From contig NC_087071.1 of assembly GCF_963678635.1 (NCBI RefSeq), positions 21,915,194-21,979,193 on the forward strand: a DNA stretch of 64,000 nt. The letters are read 5' to 3'. The notes beneath the pieces were generated by a model. That model was not told where the DNA came from. It saw nothing but the letters and a program-made list of their open reading frames with translations, and searched no databases. This document shows positions 1 to 11,652 of the stretch, piece after piece; the stretch's first letter is position 1; each line of letters starts with the position of its first letter. Source of the stretch: Symsagittifera roscoffensis. Lineage: Eukaryota; Xenacoelomorpha; Acoela; Convolutidae. The translations under genes and the position numbers were made by a program.

Positions 1-163
1 GCCTGGTTTAGATATGCTTGAAATTGGATAAAGTTATGTATTTTCAAAACTTTCACGATACGAGTTTCAACTTTTTCTTTGAGCTTTTCACAACAGGATT
101 AACAAGATAATTGAGCCTCAAGTCCACAAAAATTTAGCGAAATATGTTTTAAATTGATTTCAG

Positions 164-285
164 TGCCTGCTGACCCATTCATAACAGGAATTGCTCTCTC
201 GTCTGACAACGTATCAATCATTGTGCATTTTAACGAGGTGCACGGGATCAGGCTGGCCTCTACTGGATCACGAGATCACCACGAG
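164..285 (+). CDS. FN3 domain 1, first-half exon (A1)
   Basis: Exon of the long FN3 gene. Acceptor TTTCAG ends at 163 and the exon starts with TG, completing a codon left by an upstream exon outside the window (phase 1). It reads VPADPFITGIALSSDN and ends ...DHHE before the donor GTTTCATT (phase 0). It encodes the first beta strands of an FN3 fold. Compared with the four paralogous A exons it carries four extra residues (HGIRLASTG in place of TALNG). The donor GTTTCA is weaker than the GTATTT or GTAATT used by its paralogues. Confidence 0.85.
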
Positions 286-1099
286 GTTTCATTCAATTAA
301 TAAAACTATTTTTTTGCGACTGTTGTTAAGTTTTAAAAAAGTTCTGGGAAAATTAATAACCAATTACTTGATACTTTTTTCATAACTTTTGTGGAATTAA
401 TTTTTTAAAGTAAATTGTAATCGACCTGCAAAACTTTTATGAGTCTGACAAAATAAAAGCAACCAAACATCACAACCAAATGTTTTTTATATAGAACAAA
501 AAACAAAGAAAAAAGTTCTCGGAGCTTATCAGCTTATATCACAAATTTCTGAATACATTACAGTTTTTTAAAAGTAAGATTTAAAGTGTCACATTATGTA
601 GTCCACTAAAACCGAAATCAAGAAATTTCAGCAAAAAATTGTTCACCGACTAATATACAACTAGTGAAAAACTGTTTTAATCTTATATTACAGTTGAATT
701 GAAGTTGATTAGAATTGCAATCAGTTGCAATGAAACCAGACTAGAAATAGAAGCCTGTTGTAACTCTTACTTCAATGTTTGCAAATTTGGAACTCTAGAA
801 AAACTGAAGTAATTGTATGAAAACCGATTTGAAATAATTCCATTTGAATGGTGAAGCACAAGCGAACTGCATGAATTTTTTTAAAATTTAATGAGGACAA
901 ATGGTCTTGTATGATGAGAAAAAAATTATGTACTTTCTAAAAATATGGAATGAAAACAGCGGCAAAAAAGTGAAAGACATCAATAAAAGCATTTATTTTA
1001 TAACAACCAGTCCTATGCCCGCACTCATTCTATCACTTTTTTATCCGTTTGCTTTTTTCACTATGTGCCTGCTAAATAGATTCGTCTCATCTTTTGAAG

Positions 1100-1316
1100 G
1101 TGACCGCTCTGTTTCCAAATTCGGATCCTGCATACACAAATGAAGGCTCATCTGGAGAAGATATAGTCCTTTCTGGGCTAGTTCCAGGCACCAGTTACAT
1201 TTTTACCCTTAGAAATGTCATCGGTGTTGCAGGCAAAACAACCTGCTCTTCTACTCAGGACGAAGGCTACTCTAACATCCTGAGAAGTGCAGATGTCAAT
1301 GTAACTAGATGCACAC
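1100..1316 (+). CDS. FN3 domain 1, second-half exon (B1)
   Basis: Acceptor TTTTGAAG and donor GTAAGT bracket a 217-nt exon in phase 0 on the left and phase 1 on the right. It reads VTALFPNSDPAY, then GLVPGTSYIFTL, then NVIGVAGKTTCSS, and ends NVTRCT. The L-x-PGT-x-Y motif is the FN3 hallmark before strand F. Two cysteines (TTCSS and TRC) are conserved in all five tandem units and could pair. It is about 95% identical to the exon at 5226-5442, with roughly 10 differences by eye. The 774-nt intron after it holds no coding signal. Confidence 0.9.
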
Positions 1317-2090
1317 GTAAGTCATAATAATGTGGTCGATTCTCGGGTTAGCCGCTAAAACTGGCACTTCTTCGCGGAAGAAGGATAAGAAATTTCAAAA
1401 AAAAAATGAGAATAAACTGAAACTAAAGGAGTGATTTTGCAGATTGCACTCTGAGAGTGTAAACTCGTCAACAGAAATCGCGTTTTAAACTTTGACTCTA
1501 ATTTTGTGGCATTCTATTTGAAAATAAAAGTGCAGTTAAAATGTCCTTGGAGAGAAATCAATGTTGGCGGCTTATTCGAAGGCGTGCATTTTTTTGCTCT
1601 TTTTTCACATTCTTTCACAATGTTATCCATGGTTTCATAACGCTTCCTGCGCAAAACTAATCCCTAAAGACAAAATTCCTGCCCGATTTCAAGGATCATT
1701 TTGTAAAATTTGTTAATGCAGAAAAAGAAGACGCGCAAATTAATTTAGCCTAGTCTGATGTTCGGTAATTTTTTAAATCACACTTGTAGGCCAACCATAA
1801 GCTCGCTTTCCTGTAGTTTTATTTGACCTCAAAAATTTCCACGAAATTTTTTTAATTAAAACTCAGAAAATTGTGAAGGATCTAAACCAGATTATATACT
1901 GCGCTCAGTTGAAGCTCTGGATTGGAAATTTCGCAAAATAGAAGTTGGAGCAAAATCTGCCTCTTTCCTATTTCAGAAACTGTTTTAAACTTGGAATCTT
2001 AGAGCGGATTATTTCTCTTGACACATTTATTAGGATTCTTAAACATCGAACCCCTTTAAAACTAGCTAATTGGGCTTGCATTGATTTCAG

Positions 2091-2200
2091 TACCGGCTGA
2101 CCCCTTCATATCAAGGAATGCTCTTTCATCTGACAAAGCATCAATCACTGTACACTTTAACGAAGTAACAGCCTTGAATGGATCACGAGATCATATCGAG
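2091..2200 (+). CDS. FN3 domain 2, first-half exon (A2)
   Basis: Acceptor TTGATTTCAG. The phase-1 junction base C from 1316 plus TA gives Leu, then PADPFISRNALSSDKAS, HFNEVTALNG and SRDHIE. The donor is GTTATT. It is 110 nt, the standard A-exon length of the array. It is the first half of an FN3 domain finished by the exon at 2592. Confidence 0.88.
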
Positions 2201-2591
2201 GTTATTCTTTTAATAAAACAGACATCTTATGCGCACAAGTTTTCATTGCTGCAGTTGTTTTGTCATGGAATTTTTGGCGAATACAAGTTTTCCCATTTTG
2301 ATAAATTTACTTAAGATGATAGAAAGCATTATCATCATTTAATCTGAGTGTTAGCCAGAAAAACAGCTTTTAACCAACTAATACTTCACCAAGTTTTCAT
2401 AGAGTAACAAATAAAGATGTCTTGATATCTAGATTTGAAATAACGTGTGAATGATATGTTCGCTTACATTTTAAGTCTAAATTGCTTTTGGTTTTTGTAG
2501 TTTAAAGATCTGTGAAGTATTTATGGAGTTTTTATCACCAGTTTTTTGAATGTTTTCATCCACCTGATAGTTATTTTAATTTTTTTTGAAG

Positions 2592-2808
2592 GTGACCGCC
2601 CTCTTCCCCAATTCAGCTCCTGCATACTCTAAATCGGGCTCATCTGGAGAAGACATAGTTATTACTGGTTTAGTTCCAGGCACTAGTTACGTAGTCACCC
2701 TCCAGAATGTCATCGGTGTTGCAGGTGAAACTATATGCGCCTCTACTCAAGATGGAGGATACCTTAACGTCCTGAAAAGTGGAGAAATCAATGTCACAAG
2801 ATGCACAG
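2592..2808 (+). CDS. FN3 domain 2, second-half exon (B2)
   Basis: 217-nt exon between TTTTGAAG and GTGAGT. It reads VTALFPNSAPAYSKSGSSG, then GLVPGTSYVVTL, NVIGVAGETICAS, and ends NVTRCTG. It keeps both array cysteines and an N-glycosylation sequon (NVT) near the end. Exon length, phase and motif order match the other four B exons. The following intron (2809-3599) shows only degenerate similarity to other array introns. Confidence 0.9.
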
Positions 2809-3599
2809 GTGAGTCGAAAAAACTTAGATGTTTTTATAATCACATGAATACAAATTAGCAGCTAAAGCTGGTAGTTCTTCAAAAAAAGACAAATCTTTTG
2901 TCAACTTCACAAGTTTGAAATACACATCCTAATTTCAAACGTGCGAATTCACAAAAAAAATTATGTATGCTGAGTGAAAACCTTAAAAAGCGAAGGCCTA
3001 AGCAAAAAAGGCTTAAGATCTGACCTTAGCTTGCGAAAGTTTACTTTATAGTATTGACTGCAGTTAGCAAAAAATCGCTGGGTCGCCATTTTTGGCGGCT
3101 TTTTCGAGGCTAGCTCTTATCGCTTGTTAGCTGCAATGAACTGTTTCATTATTCAGTTTGTGAAGTAATTGAGAATTACTCAAAATTAGAAACAAGAAAG
3201 AAACGCACTTCAATAATAATTCAACTAGGTTTGTCGACAACTTTTCAATTTTTAAATATGTTTTTTTTAACAAAAATTGAGTTGAACAATTTTTCTCTGA
3301 TATTCAGTACTTCTACATAGAATCACACATGTAGGCCAACTATGAGTTCCTCTACGTGAGGCTTCTCTGAGTTTGTAAAATTTTCACTATGAAACATTTT
3401 CTCTATTTTAAAAATCGTAGGAGACGACGACCAGATTATATATTGCGCTTAATTAACCCTGGAGCAAAGTATGTTTCTATTTACAAAAACGGAATTAAAC
3501 TTTCGGCTTAGGACCGGATTAAGGATCTTGACACACTTAAAAGGAGTACTCACCATCGAATCTCTTCAATATTCGTTAGTAATGATTATAATGATTCAG

Positions 3600-3709
3600 T
3601 GCCAGCTGACCCGCTCATATCAAGGCATGCTCTCTCGTCCGACAAATGGTCAATCACTGTACATTTTAACGAAGTAACGGCCCTGACTGGTACTCGTGAT
3701 CACATTGAG
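3600..3709 (+). CDS. FN3 domain 3, first-half exon (A3)
   Basis: Acceptor ATGATTCAG; junction G+TG gives Val. It reads VPADPLISRHALSSDK, then HFNEVTALTG and TRDHIE, with donor GTAATT. It is 110 nt, phase 1 in and phase 0 out. Small substitutions against its paralogues (PLISRH for PFISRN) are conservative and the reading frame is intact. Confidence 0.88.
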
Positions 3710-4128
3710 GTAATTTTAAATTATATCTGTTCCCGGTTTCTCAACAAAAACATTACTTAAAATAATGGACTTGTTTTCTATGCGTCTTGACTAGACTTCC
3801 ACTTTTCATCAAAGCCTCATACTTTTACTTTACGTCCTGTAACCATCATGTAACCTGATTGTAAAGCAAAACATCACCTTTCTACTCAAAAATCATTTTA
3901 AAAAATTTCAAAGCAAAATCGAACTTAGTTGTCATGGAGTAGCAAACAAAACTGCACTGAAGAAAACTGGAAGTTTTTTTGGAGGTTTGAATTGCTTTTT
4001 GCTCTGTGTCGTTTTCGAAATTTTGAGTCATTGAAATTTTTTTTTAGCAGTTATCAGCTTTTGACAAAAATTTTTTAAATATTTTGTTTTAATAAACCGG
4101 CTATTGATGCTCAACTAAACTTTAATAG

Positions 4129-4345
4129 GTGACCAGTCTCTTCCCCAACTCAAATCCTGCATACCAAAACGCGGGCTCATCTGGAGACGATATAATCCTT
4201 AATGGATTAGTGCCAGGCACCAGTTACACAATCGCCCTCAAGAATGTCATCGGTGTTACAGGAAAAACTATCTGCGCCTCTATGCAGGACCAAACATACT
4301 CCAACGTCCTGCAAAGTGGAAATGTCAATGTAACTAGTTGCACCT
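4129..4345 (+). CDS. FN3 domain 3, second-half exon (B3)
   Basis: 217-nt exon after acceptor TTTAATAG, donor GTAAGT. It reads VTSLFPNSNPAYQNAGSSG, then GLVPGTSYTIAL, NVIGVTGKTICAS, and ends NVTSCT. The acceptor differs from the TTGAAG used by the other four B exons. The conserved cysteine pair and PGTSY motif are present. Confidence 0.9.
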
Positions 4346-4685
4346 GTAAGTCAGTAGCTTGTGGATTTTATTCATGAATAGCAACTGTTTTGATCAACTC
4401 TTGTTTAAAATGGACAAATAATTTAGGGTTTTAAGCTTTTAATAATGGTTGTTGGTCTGACCGGTGAACTTTTTGATAACATGAATCAGATATATGAATA
4501 ATTAATTAACCCAGACTTTTTTAGCTTTAATTTTTTTTCAAAATCCAAAAACATTGAAATGAACTAGTTAATTTGTTTTTAAATTTTGTTTTCTAAAAGC
4601 TGATCAAAAATCTTCACACACTTGTAAGGAGTTTTTAAAATCAGTTCTCTTCAATATTAGCTAACAATGCCTATATTTGTTTCAG

Positions 4686-4795
4686 TGCCAGCTGACCCAT
4701 TCATATCAAGAATTGCTCTCTCATCTGACAAAACATCAATCATCATAATTTTTAACGAAGTAACGGCCGCGACTGGGTCACGTGATCACATTGAG
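4686..4795 (+). CDS. FN3 domain 4, first-half exon (A4)
   Basis: Acceptor TTGTTTCAG. The junction base T from 4345 plus TG gives Leu, then PADPFISRIALSSDKTS, FNEVTAATG and SRDHIE. The donor is GTATTT. It is 110 nt in the same phases as its paralogues. Confidence 0.88.
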
Positions 4796-5225
4796 GTATT
4801 TTTAATCAACATTATTGAATTAGTGTGTGCGCCTATTTTCATCGACTTAGTAATTGGCAAAAAGAGTTCTGATATTTGGAAGGTTCTTTTTTCTTAAATT
4901 AATTTATCATCTTTCTCTGTTATCGATGTTAGTTATATTGTTGTAATTTGATTGTAAGCCGGAAAAAAATTTCAAACCCAAAATTTGAAGAAAACTTAGA
5001 GTTTTTTTCACGGGTTAAAAAAAACAAAGTTGCATTGAAAAAAGTTTTTAGCTAATATCAGAAGCTTGAAAAATTTTAGATATATAATGTTCAGCCAATA
5101 GTGAAAATTTTTTGAGGCAAAACTCTATGATTGATAAGTAACTATTGAAACTAATCAGACACTTGATCCTTAGTTTTTGCTTAAATATTTTCGATTGATC
5201 CTGCTAACGTGCCTCATTTTTGAAG

Positions 5226-5442
5226 GTGACAGCTCTCTTCCCCAATTCAGATCCTGTATACACAAATGAAGGCTCATCTGGAGAAGATATAGTAATTTCT
5301 GGGCTAGTTCCAGGCACCAGTTACATTTTCACCCTTAGAAATGTCATCGGTGTTGCAGGCAAAACAACCTGCTCTTCTACTCAGGACAAAGGCTACTCTA
5401 ACATCCTGAGAAGTGCAGATGTCAATGTAACTAGATGCACAC
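5226..5442 (+). CDS. FN3 domain 4, second-half exon (B4)
   Basis: 217-nt exon between TTTTGAAG and GTAAGT. It reads VTALFPNSDPVYTNEGSSG, GLVPGTSYIFTL, NVIGVAGKTTCSS, and ends NVTRCT. It is nearly the same DNA as B1 (1100-1316), and the first ~150 nt of the two downstream introns are also clearly alike. Unit 4 and unit 1 therefore share a recent duplication or gene conversion. The intron after it (5443-6361) holds a possible dead A exon at 5772-5815. Confidence 0.9.
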
Positions 5443-5771
5443 GTAAGTCATCAGAATTTGGTTGGTTCTCAGTTTAGCCGTTAAAACTAGCACTTCTTCG
5501 CGGAATAAGGGTAAGAACTTTTAAAATAAAAATTGAGAACAAAATCGAAACTAAATAATGTGGCTTTGCTGAGTGAACTCTGAGAGTGTAAACTCGTCAA
5601 CATAAATTGATTTTTAGACTTTGGGATATTACATTTGGAAAAAAAAGCTACAAGTGGTAACTACTTGCAGGGAAATCAATGTTGGCGACACATTCGAAGA
5701 CATGAGTTTTGGATTTTTACCCTTTTTCATATTCTTTGCCATAGTTTTATAACAATTCTTGGGCAAAAAAT

Positions 5772-5815
5772 AACGACTTTAACTGAATCTAGTGATCACT
5801 TTGAGGTGTTTTTAC
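5772..5815 (+). pseudogene. Possible relic of a sixth A exon
   Basis: The stretch before GAG|GTGTTT reads TLTESSDHFE, matching the 3' end of the A exons (TALNGSRDHIE). The sequence after the pseudo-donor resembles the intron after A4. There is no good acceptor or VPADP start upstream, and no B exon before A5. The homologous part of the unit-1 intron (near 1690-1720) is only weakly similar, so part of the likeness may be intron duplication or chance. Confidence 0.35.
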
Positions 5816-6361
5816 TTGAAATCACTGAATTTCTCTGAGCACATGTTTTCAAGGCAACAGTTGCACTGGCAAAAATTTTCTAGCCTTTGAAAGATTCGTT
5901 TTTTCCGTCTGTCCCTTGTTTTCAACTTTGATATCAAGGTTTTAAGTTTTTGATTTTTGTTTAATCATCAATTTCAAGTTTTTTTCTTGTCACAAAGTGT
6001 CGAATTTGGATTGTTTGAATTTTTATATTTTTCAACTGGAATAAATTTTTTTCAGTTTTCTGACTTTCTGATGGCAAAATAGAAGTTTAGGCCAATCGCA
6101 GTTTTGTTTTTTTTTGAGTTTTTTATTCTAAAATAATTTTATCAACGTAAATTTTGTTTTGTTTTCAAAGACAAAAAATATCCCAGCTAGCTTAAAAACT
6201 GCTCTCCAATGAATTTGGAGTTCGTTATGTGTCTTCACTGAGATTCAAAAAAAGTTTTAACTTTTGATTCAAAAGCAGCTTAAAAATCTTAACACGCTTT
6301 TCTGGATTACTCAGCTTCAAAACTCTTCTTTATTTGCTAATCATGCTCACCTTCATTTCAG

Positions 6362-6471
6362 TGCCAGCTGACCCATTCATATCAAGGAATGCTCTTTCTT
6401 CTGACAAAGCATCAATCACTGTACACTTCAACGAAGTGACAGCTTCGAAAGGATCACGAGATCACATTGAG
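6362..6471 (+). CDS. FN3 domain 5, first-half exon (A5)
   Basis: Acceptor CTTCATTTCAG, donor GTATTT. It reads (L)PADPFISRNALSSDKAS, HFNEVTASKG and SRDHIE; the junction base C from 5442 plus TG gives Leu. It is 110 nt. It closely resembles A2. Confidence 0.88.
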
Positions 6472-7271
6472 GTATTTAAAAAAAAACAGTAAAATCTTTT
6501 GTGTTTTCATCGCAGAAGATGCTTTAAGCAACAAAAAAAATAGGAAAAATGAGAATTTTTCGATATTTGGGTATTTGATTAGTTTGCCGTGCTTATCATA
6601 GATTATGCTTTTTAGCTTAGGCCATTATAATGTAACTTTTTCTTATCATCAATCCGGTTTTGGGCCGTAAAATTTGTTTTTAACAAACAAAATTTCAACA
6701 AATTTTTTTTGAATTTTGAAGGAACTTTTAACCAAAATTGCTTTGACGAAAATTCATTAAATCTCATATCACTAACTGAAAAAGGCATAGATAACCCAAA
6801 CTTACTTTTTATTCGTAATAGAAATTTTTAGGTTATTCTGATTTTCGTAGTGTTAGAGTTCTTGATATTTCGAAGGACATTTTCCAATGGTCCGCATTGA
6901 ACTCATAATTATAAAGAAAAACTTAAAGGCAATATTTAAAATTTGATTTTTAAAAATTATTCAAGTGTTATTAATGGCAACAGAAAAATAAGAAAACTAA
7001 AATTATTTTGTAATTGCGTTTTTGATTAATTTGTAACGCTTAATAATTTTTTTGTAGTTTTTTAGTTTGTAAATTATATTTTTCCAGTTTTCCACGCTCA
7101 CTTCACTTTAATTTCCTACAACTTTTACAGCAGTATTCAATGCTTGCTGATGAAACGAGCTCTCTCGAAAAGCACAGATCTCCACAAGTTTTCATGTAGA
7201 TTTTCTTTTTGGTAAGTTTTCTCACCTGTATTTTCAGTGAAGTTACTAGTTTAGCTTGTCTCTTTTTGAAG

Positions 7272-7488
7272 GTTTCTACTCTCTTCCCTAATTCATCTCC
7301 TGCATTCACTAACGCGGGCTCATCTGGAAAAGACATAGTCATTACTGGGCTAGTTCCAGGCACTAGTTACACTGTCACTCTCAAGAATGTAATCGGTATT
7401 GCAGGCAAAACTCTATGTGCCTCTAGTCAGGATGATGGCTACTTCAACGTACTGAAAAGCGGAGAAGTCATGGTCACTAGATGCACAG
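7272..7488 (+). CDS. FN3 domain 5, second-half exon (B5)
   Basis: 217-nt exon between TTTTTGAAG and donor GTACGT. It reads VSTLFPNSSPAFTNAGSSG, GLVPGTSYTVTL, NVIGIAGKTLCAS, and ends VTRCTG. It is the last exon before the ~37-kb intron. Its final G joins TT at 44756 to give Val-Pro-Asp, matching the Val-Pro-Ala-Asp start of the array domains, so direct splicing across the giant intron keeps frame. Confidence 0.9.
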
Positions 7489-9839
7489 GTACGTCTCAAA
7501 TGACATAATTCCCAATTGGCATAAAATTGAAAAGTTTCCCAAATAGCATAAATTTTATGCAACAATGGCATTGAAAAAACTGAGAACACTTTTCATGAAC
7601 AATGTGCGAAAATTAATTTAGTTGTCAATTCAAATATTGATTGACATTTTATGTTGAAAAAATTGTAGAATTTGTTTTCAAAAACGAAAAGGATAAGCTT
7701 TCGGTTAATGATTAGCTTCTTGTGGACAAATTTTCCGCCAAATTTGTCGCTTACCATTTTTTTGGAAGCAATTAGTTCCAAATCTTGTTCACGTTTTTTC
7801 GTTCTTGACAAAATGTAGCCTTAGAAATTGAAAGAAAACGTTCGAATTACAATGAAAACTTGAAATTTATGCCATTTGGGAAGTTATCGATGTTAACTAT
7901 TCTCATTTGTGGCCGCTGAAGCTGGTAGGGATTTCTCTGAAAAAATTGGATTAAACAATGTGAACATGTTTAAGTCAACATTTAAAATAAACATTCAAGG
8001 AAAATGATTCTGAATTTGGTTCGTGAAATTTGAGAGTATAAATTCCTCAGCAGAAATTACAATGCGAACTTCTTATTTTCAATTGAGACGGCATTTGATT
8101 TTTTTTCTGCAGGGAAACCATATCGCCGGAATAATCGGATGTCTGCTCTGGCAGTTATCAATTATCATCTTTTTTTTTTGATATTTTCTTGAATTTCATG
8201 GGCTTAAATTGTGAATAAAGCTGAAACAGCAGCTCAAATTTTAAGTTTAAGTTTAGATACGTTTTTTAAAATTAATCCAATACTGCAAAAAAGAGAAATC
8301 ATTCCATGATACTTCAGCAAGGTTTGTGGAAAAAATGTTGATCTTTTCGATAATCTAGCAGATTTGAGATTGAAAGAAGGTTTTCTTCTAATGTTCAGTT
8401 CTTGGATGTCAAATCACGAGTATAGGTCAATCAAAATTTTGTCTTTTTCGGATTTACTCAGTTCGAAATGGTTCCACCAGAAACTCGTTTTCAAATTTTG
8501 AAGGATGCAAGATCTTCGCGACAATTGTTTTAGAATCGCTATTGATAATTCAAGATATGAAAAGTTGTCATGAAAAATTTGAGGAGGTTTAGTTTAACAA
8601 AGATTTATTAACGCTCACAAAAAAAAAATTAGGAAATTATCAGTTTCACAGCTACAGTAAGTATCAATTGAAATAAATGTTATGCGCGTAGTTCAACTTG
8701 TAAAATCCAAGTAACAAAAAAAACTAATGCGTCAACATATCAATTAAATGTTGCAAAAAATGCGGTGAAATTAAAAACTTAATATAGCTTTCCTAAGTAT
8801 CTCATGAAAGTTTTAAAACTCTGTTATTTCATAATTGCAATTTCTGTTTGATAAATCAGGTTTTGTGAAAATTATTGGTATTTACTGGTATTTTTTCGTA
8901 TTTAAAGAAAAAAGTTCGTTATCAAATTTGAAAGATAAAATTCTATTGGAGTCGTTTTTCGCTGGTTTGCGTATGTACCTTTATACCTAACATACGCAAA
9001 CCAGCCTTTACACTTAACATACGCATGTTATACTTAACATACCCATAATTGAATAAATATTATGATTGAGCGTATCTGCTTAGTACAATTGTTTTAACGG
9101 CTAATTGATGCATCATAGTACACTTATTCGTCCGTTGCCCTCATTTTTTTGCAAATAGTCATTATTGTTATTACATATCCTTCAGGTGATGGATTTTTTT
9201 TTGTCATAGAACCTTTTGAATATGATAGTTTTTAACTCAAAATTTGTTTGTTTTCTAAAAACAAGGCCTTCTGTTGCTAACTATCAATTGTTCTAGCACA
9301 TTTTTAGGCTATGCAGTTAGTTTTCAATCCCATCCTTCAAGCCTTTTACAAACAGTAAGTGAAGATAATCCATATTTTTTGGCGTAGTAGAATGTTTTTG
9401 CCTTTGTTATTTCGAGATCATAGACTACTCGTTTAATTTCAAGACTGGGCTGTACCTTTTCAAAGACATGCAAAGAAACTGTGTTTGTAACTTGTTTTTG
9501 TTATTTTTGTCAGAAGATAGAGTGCTAATTTTTTTAGATTAAAGCTTTTCGTATGAGTAAAAGATATATCAAAAATTTTTGAGGGCTCAGCTTATGCTGA
9601 TTTTATTCTTAGTTCTAGCTCGAAATAAGCTGAGATAGGCGTTCAACACTATCCAATTCGAAAAGAGATTTATCAAAGATTTTGGTCGGTATTTGTTATC
9701 AGCACAAGGGTACTGTCGATGATATTTCTCTGGTATGTGTTCGTTTTGATAAAAACATAGCATGAAACTCTGAAACAGAAAATTGGTTATGCCTTTATGC
9801 AAAATTTTCAAAAACTTTTTCTGAACTCACAGCCCACTC
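7489..9839. other. 5' part of the giant intron
   Basis: AT-rich intron. It contains sequence related to the introns after B1 and B4 (for example near 8030-8150), showing that this side belonged to the same tandem array. There is a strong hairpin at 8961-9005. No further A exon (VPADP...) is recognised in any frame. Confidence 0.6.
8961..9005. repeat. Perfect 16-bp stem hairpin with adjacent short repeats
   Basis: GCTGGTTTGCGTATGT (8961-8976) is followed after 13 nt by its exact reverse complement (8990-9005). Directly downstream the motif ACTTAACATACGCA and variants recur to about 9050. It looks like the end or core of a small foldback or miniature element. No ORF is associated. Confidence 0.75.
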
Positions 9840-10640
9840 GAAATCTAAATCCAATCATTTTTACATTAGATGCTCCTCACAGCCCTCAGACACAAACCAC
9901 TTTCACCTCCCCGTTAAAGTAAAAAGGTGTGGTTGGTGTGGGATTAAACTGTGTCAAGGGAATTTAAACAAGAAGGAAGGTCTGGTTTTAAACAAGGGGG
10001 AAATAAACCAGGATTTTTAAGCGGGGCAAATGGTCTAAACTTGGGGTATTGGACCAGAGAGAGTATATAAAGAAAACAGCAAAAAAAAAACAAAAAAAGT
10101 AATCTCGCTTTACCTGATGAAACGTGCATTATGGTAAAAGCAACTGTTAAGTTTTGAATATTCTACACTAATTGGAAATTTCCAAAAAAACCAACAATTT
10201 GAGCATAATGCATCATATTGACAAAACCGATTAAAATGGATTTTTTTGATTTAACAAAAAACAAATTCGAAATCATTTTTATTCCATTTTATTCAAATTT
10301 TTTTGAATTTTAGATAGACTGCTCTAAAAATCTAATTTAATTGATCATTTTCTATAAAACTACAGTGAGGATAAATATAAAGGACACTACAGTTTTTAGG
10401 AGAGTTTGTTACCCCAAAATCTTTTAGAACCACATTTCAAAACTTTATTTGCTCTTGTCTCCGACAATTGAAAATAGTTTTTATTAAATTTTCGAGGTTT
10501 GATCTACAAAAAAAATTGCTCAAATCTTTATTAATTTTTTTCCTCCATCATTGCTAAATTATTATCAGTTATCATCCACAAACGTTTATCACCCCGCTCC
10601 TAGTAAATTGATACTTTTAGCAATTTTCTGTCTCAGGGGG
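9840..10640. repeat. Long direct repeat R1 at the left of polymerase copy A
   Basis: About 800 bp alignable by eye with 19795-20590. Shared landmarks are CCTCCCCGTTAA/CTTCCCCGTTAA, GGTGTGGTTGGTGTGG against GGGGTGGTTGGTGTGG, TTAAACTGT, an AGAGAGT plus TATA-like box (TATATAAAG at 10064), ATGAAACGTGC and TTATTTGCTCTTG. The copies are clearly diverged. They could be LTR-like ends of copy A or the shared start of two element copies. Confidence 0.65.
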
Positions 10641-11280
10641 TGATAAAAACATGTTTGAGCCTGATTTTTCCGAGTATTTAATTTACCATTAAAACCTGAG
10701 ACCAATATTTCACACGCAAAATTAATGTTTCTGATTGGTTCAAAATCCAATGCATCAAAAAACGAGAATAATTGCACAATCAAGCCGCAGAAAACATTCT
10801 AACGATGAATTAAAAGTTGAAAACGTTCTAACGATGAATAAAAAATTAGCTTTTTACAAAAAAAATCATATGTCGCGAGCGGAGTAACTTCATATTCTAC
10901 CGTCATTGGTTTGTTTATTTCAGCTCTCGAAATCCATTGTCCAAGCAAGCTTAAATTTCAGATTGTTTCAAAGGTCGTACTCAATGACACAACAATGAAA
11001 TTAATATGGATACTTTTAAGTTTCTTTTTGTATCAAAAAACGCCTCGAATTTCAAAGTCCTTCGAATTATTTTATCATTTTGTTTTGAGAAGTTAAACAA
11101 AACAGAAATTCAAAGAAAAATTAAATACGTATATTCAATACAAGTTTGAGATGTTAAAATAAAACATATTGAAATTATAGAATTTTTGCTAGTTGTTCAA
11201 CTGCTTCCCTTTCGCAAAAGTGAAATTTCGCAAAAGTGAAACTTTCGCAAAAGTGAAAATAAATGCGCCTTTGCTCTGCT

Positions 11281-11652
11281 TCAATAAAGTTTCTGAAATT
11301 TTATAGGTATTCGAACGTCGAGAGATTCGAATACAATTGAAGAACATTTTGGAATTAGTTTCTGTCTAACAGGGGCGTCCCAGTCAACAACATACTCTTC
11401 GTCACTGCTTTTATCCACAGTGCCAGCAAATCCCGGGTCTGTGACTTGAATTGAATCGTCAATTTCAAACTCAGAAGTCACACTTCTCGTTTCCTGTTCA
11501 AAATAACTATCAAAAACTACATCAGTGAGACTATAAATATTTGGTAGATTGGCCATGAGCGCAGAAGAAGTTTGTTGATCAGTGGAACATAGTTTGTAGT
11601 GACCGTAAGCTAAAGAATGCACACCATCGGCTTTGTAAAACCGTTTGTTATC
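11281..11652 (-). CDS. Unrecognised minus-strand ORF of copy A (acidic)
   Basis: Open for about 123 codons, from a TAG at 11653-11655 to a TGA at 11281. It reads DNKRFYKADGVHSLAYGHYK near the start, then an acidic stretch (DKSSDEEYVVDWDAP), ending near KFQKLY. The codon used as start in a naive call is GTG, with no in-frame ATG nearby. The TAG sits in CCAGCCTAG, which looks like a splice acceptor, so this may be a 3' exon. No counterpart was found in copy B. Function is unknown; it may be an element gene or a relic. Confidence 0.4.
   Translation of the reverse strand, partial: DNKRFYKADGVHSLAYGHYKLCSTDQQTSSALMANLPNIYSLTDVVFDSYFEQETRSVTSEFEIDDSIQVTDPGFAGTVDKSSDEEYVVDWDAPVRQKLIPKCSSIVFESLDVRIPIKFQKLY

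Noticed and set aside
1500-1720. Another relic A exon in the unit 1 intron
   Set aside because: It aligns to the unit 4 intron, but the diagnostic DHIE|GT end is not preserved.
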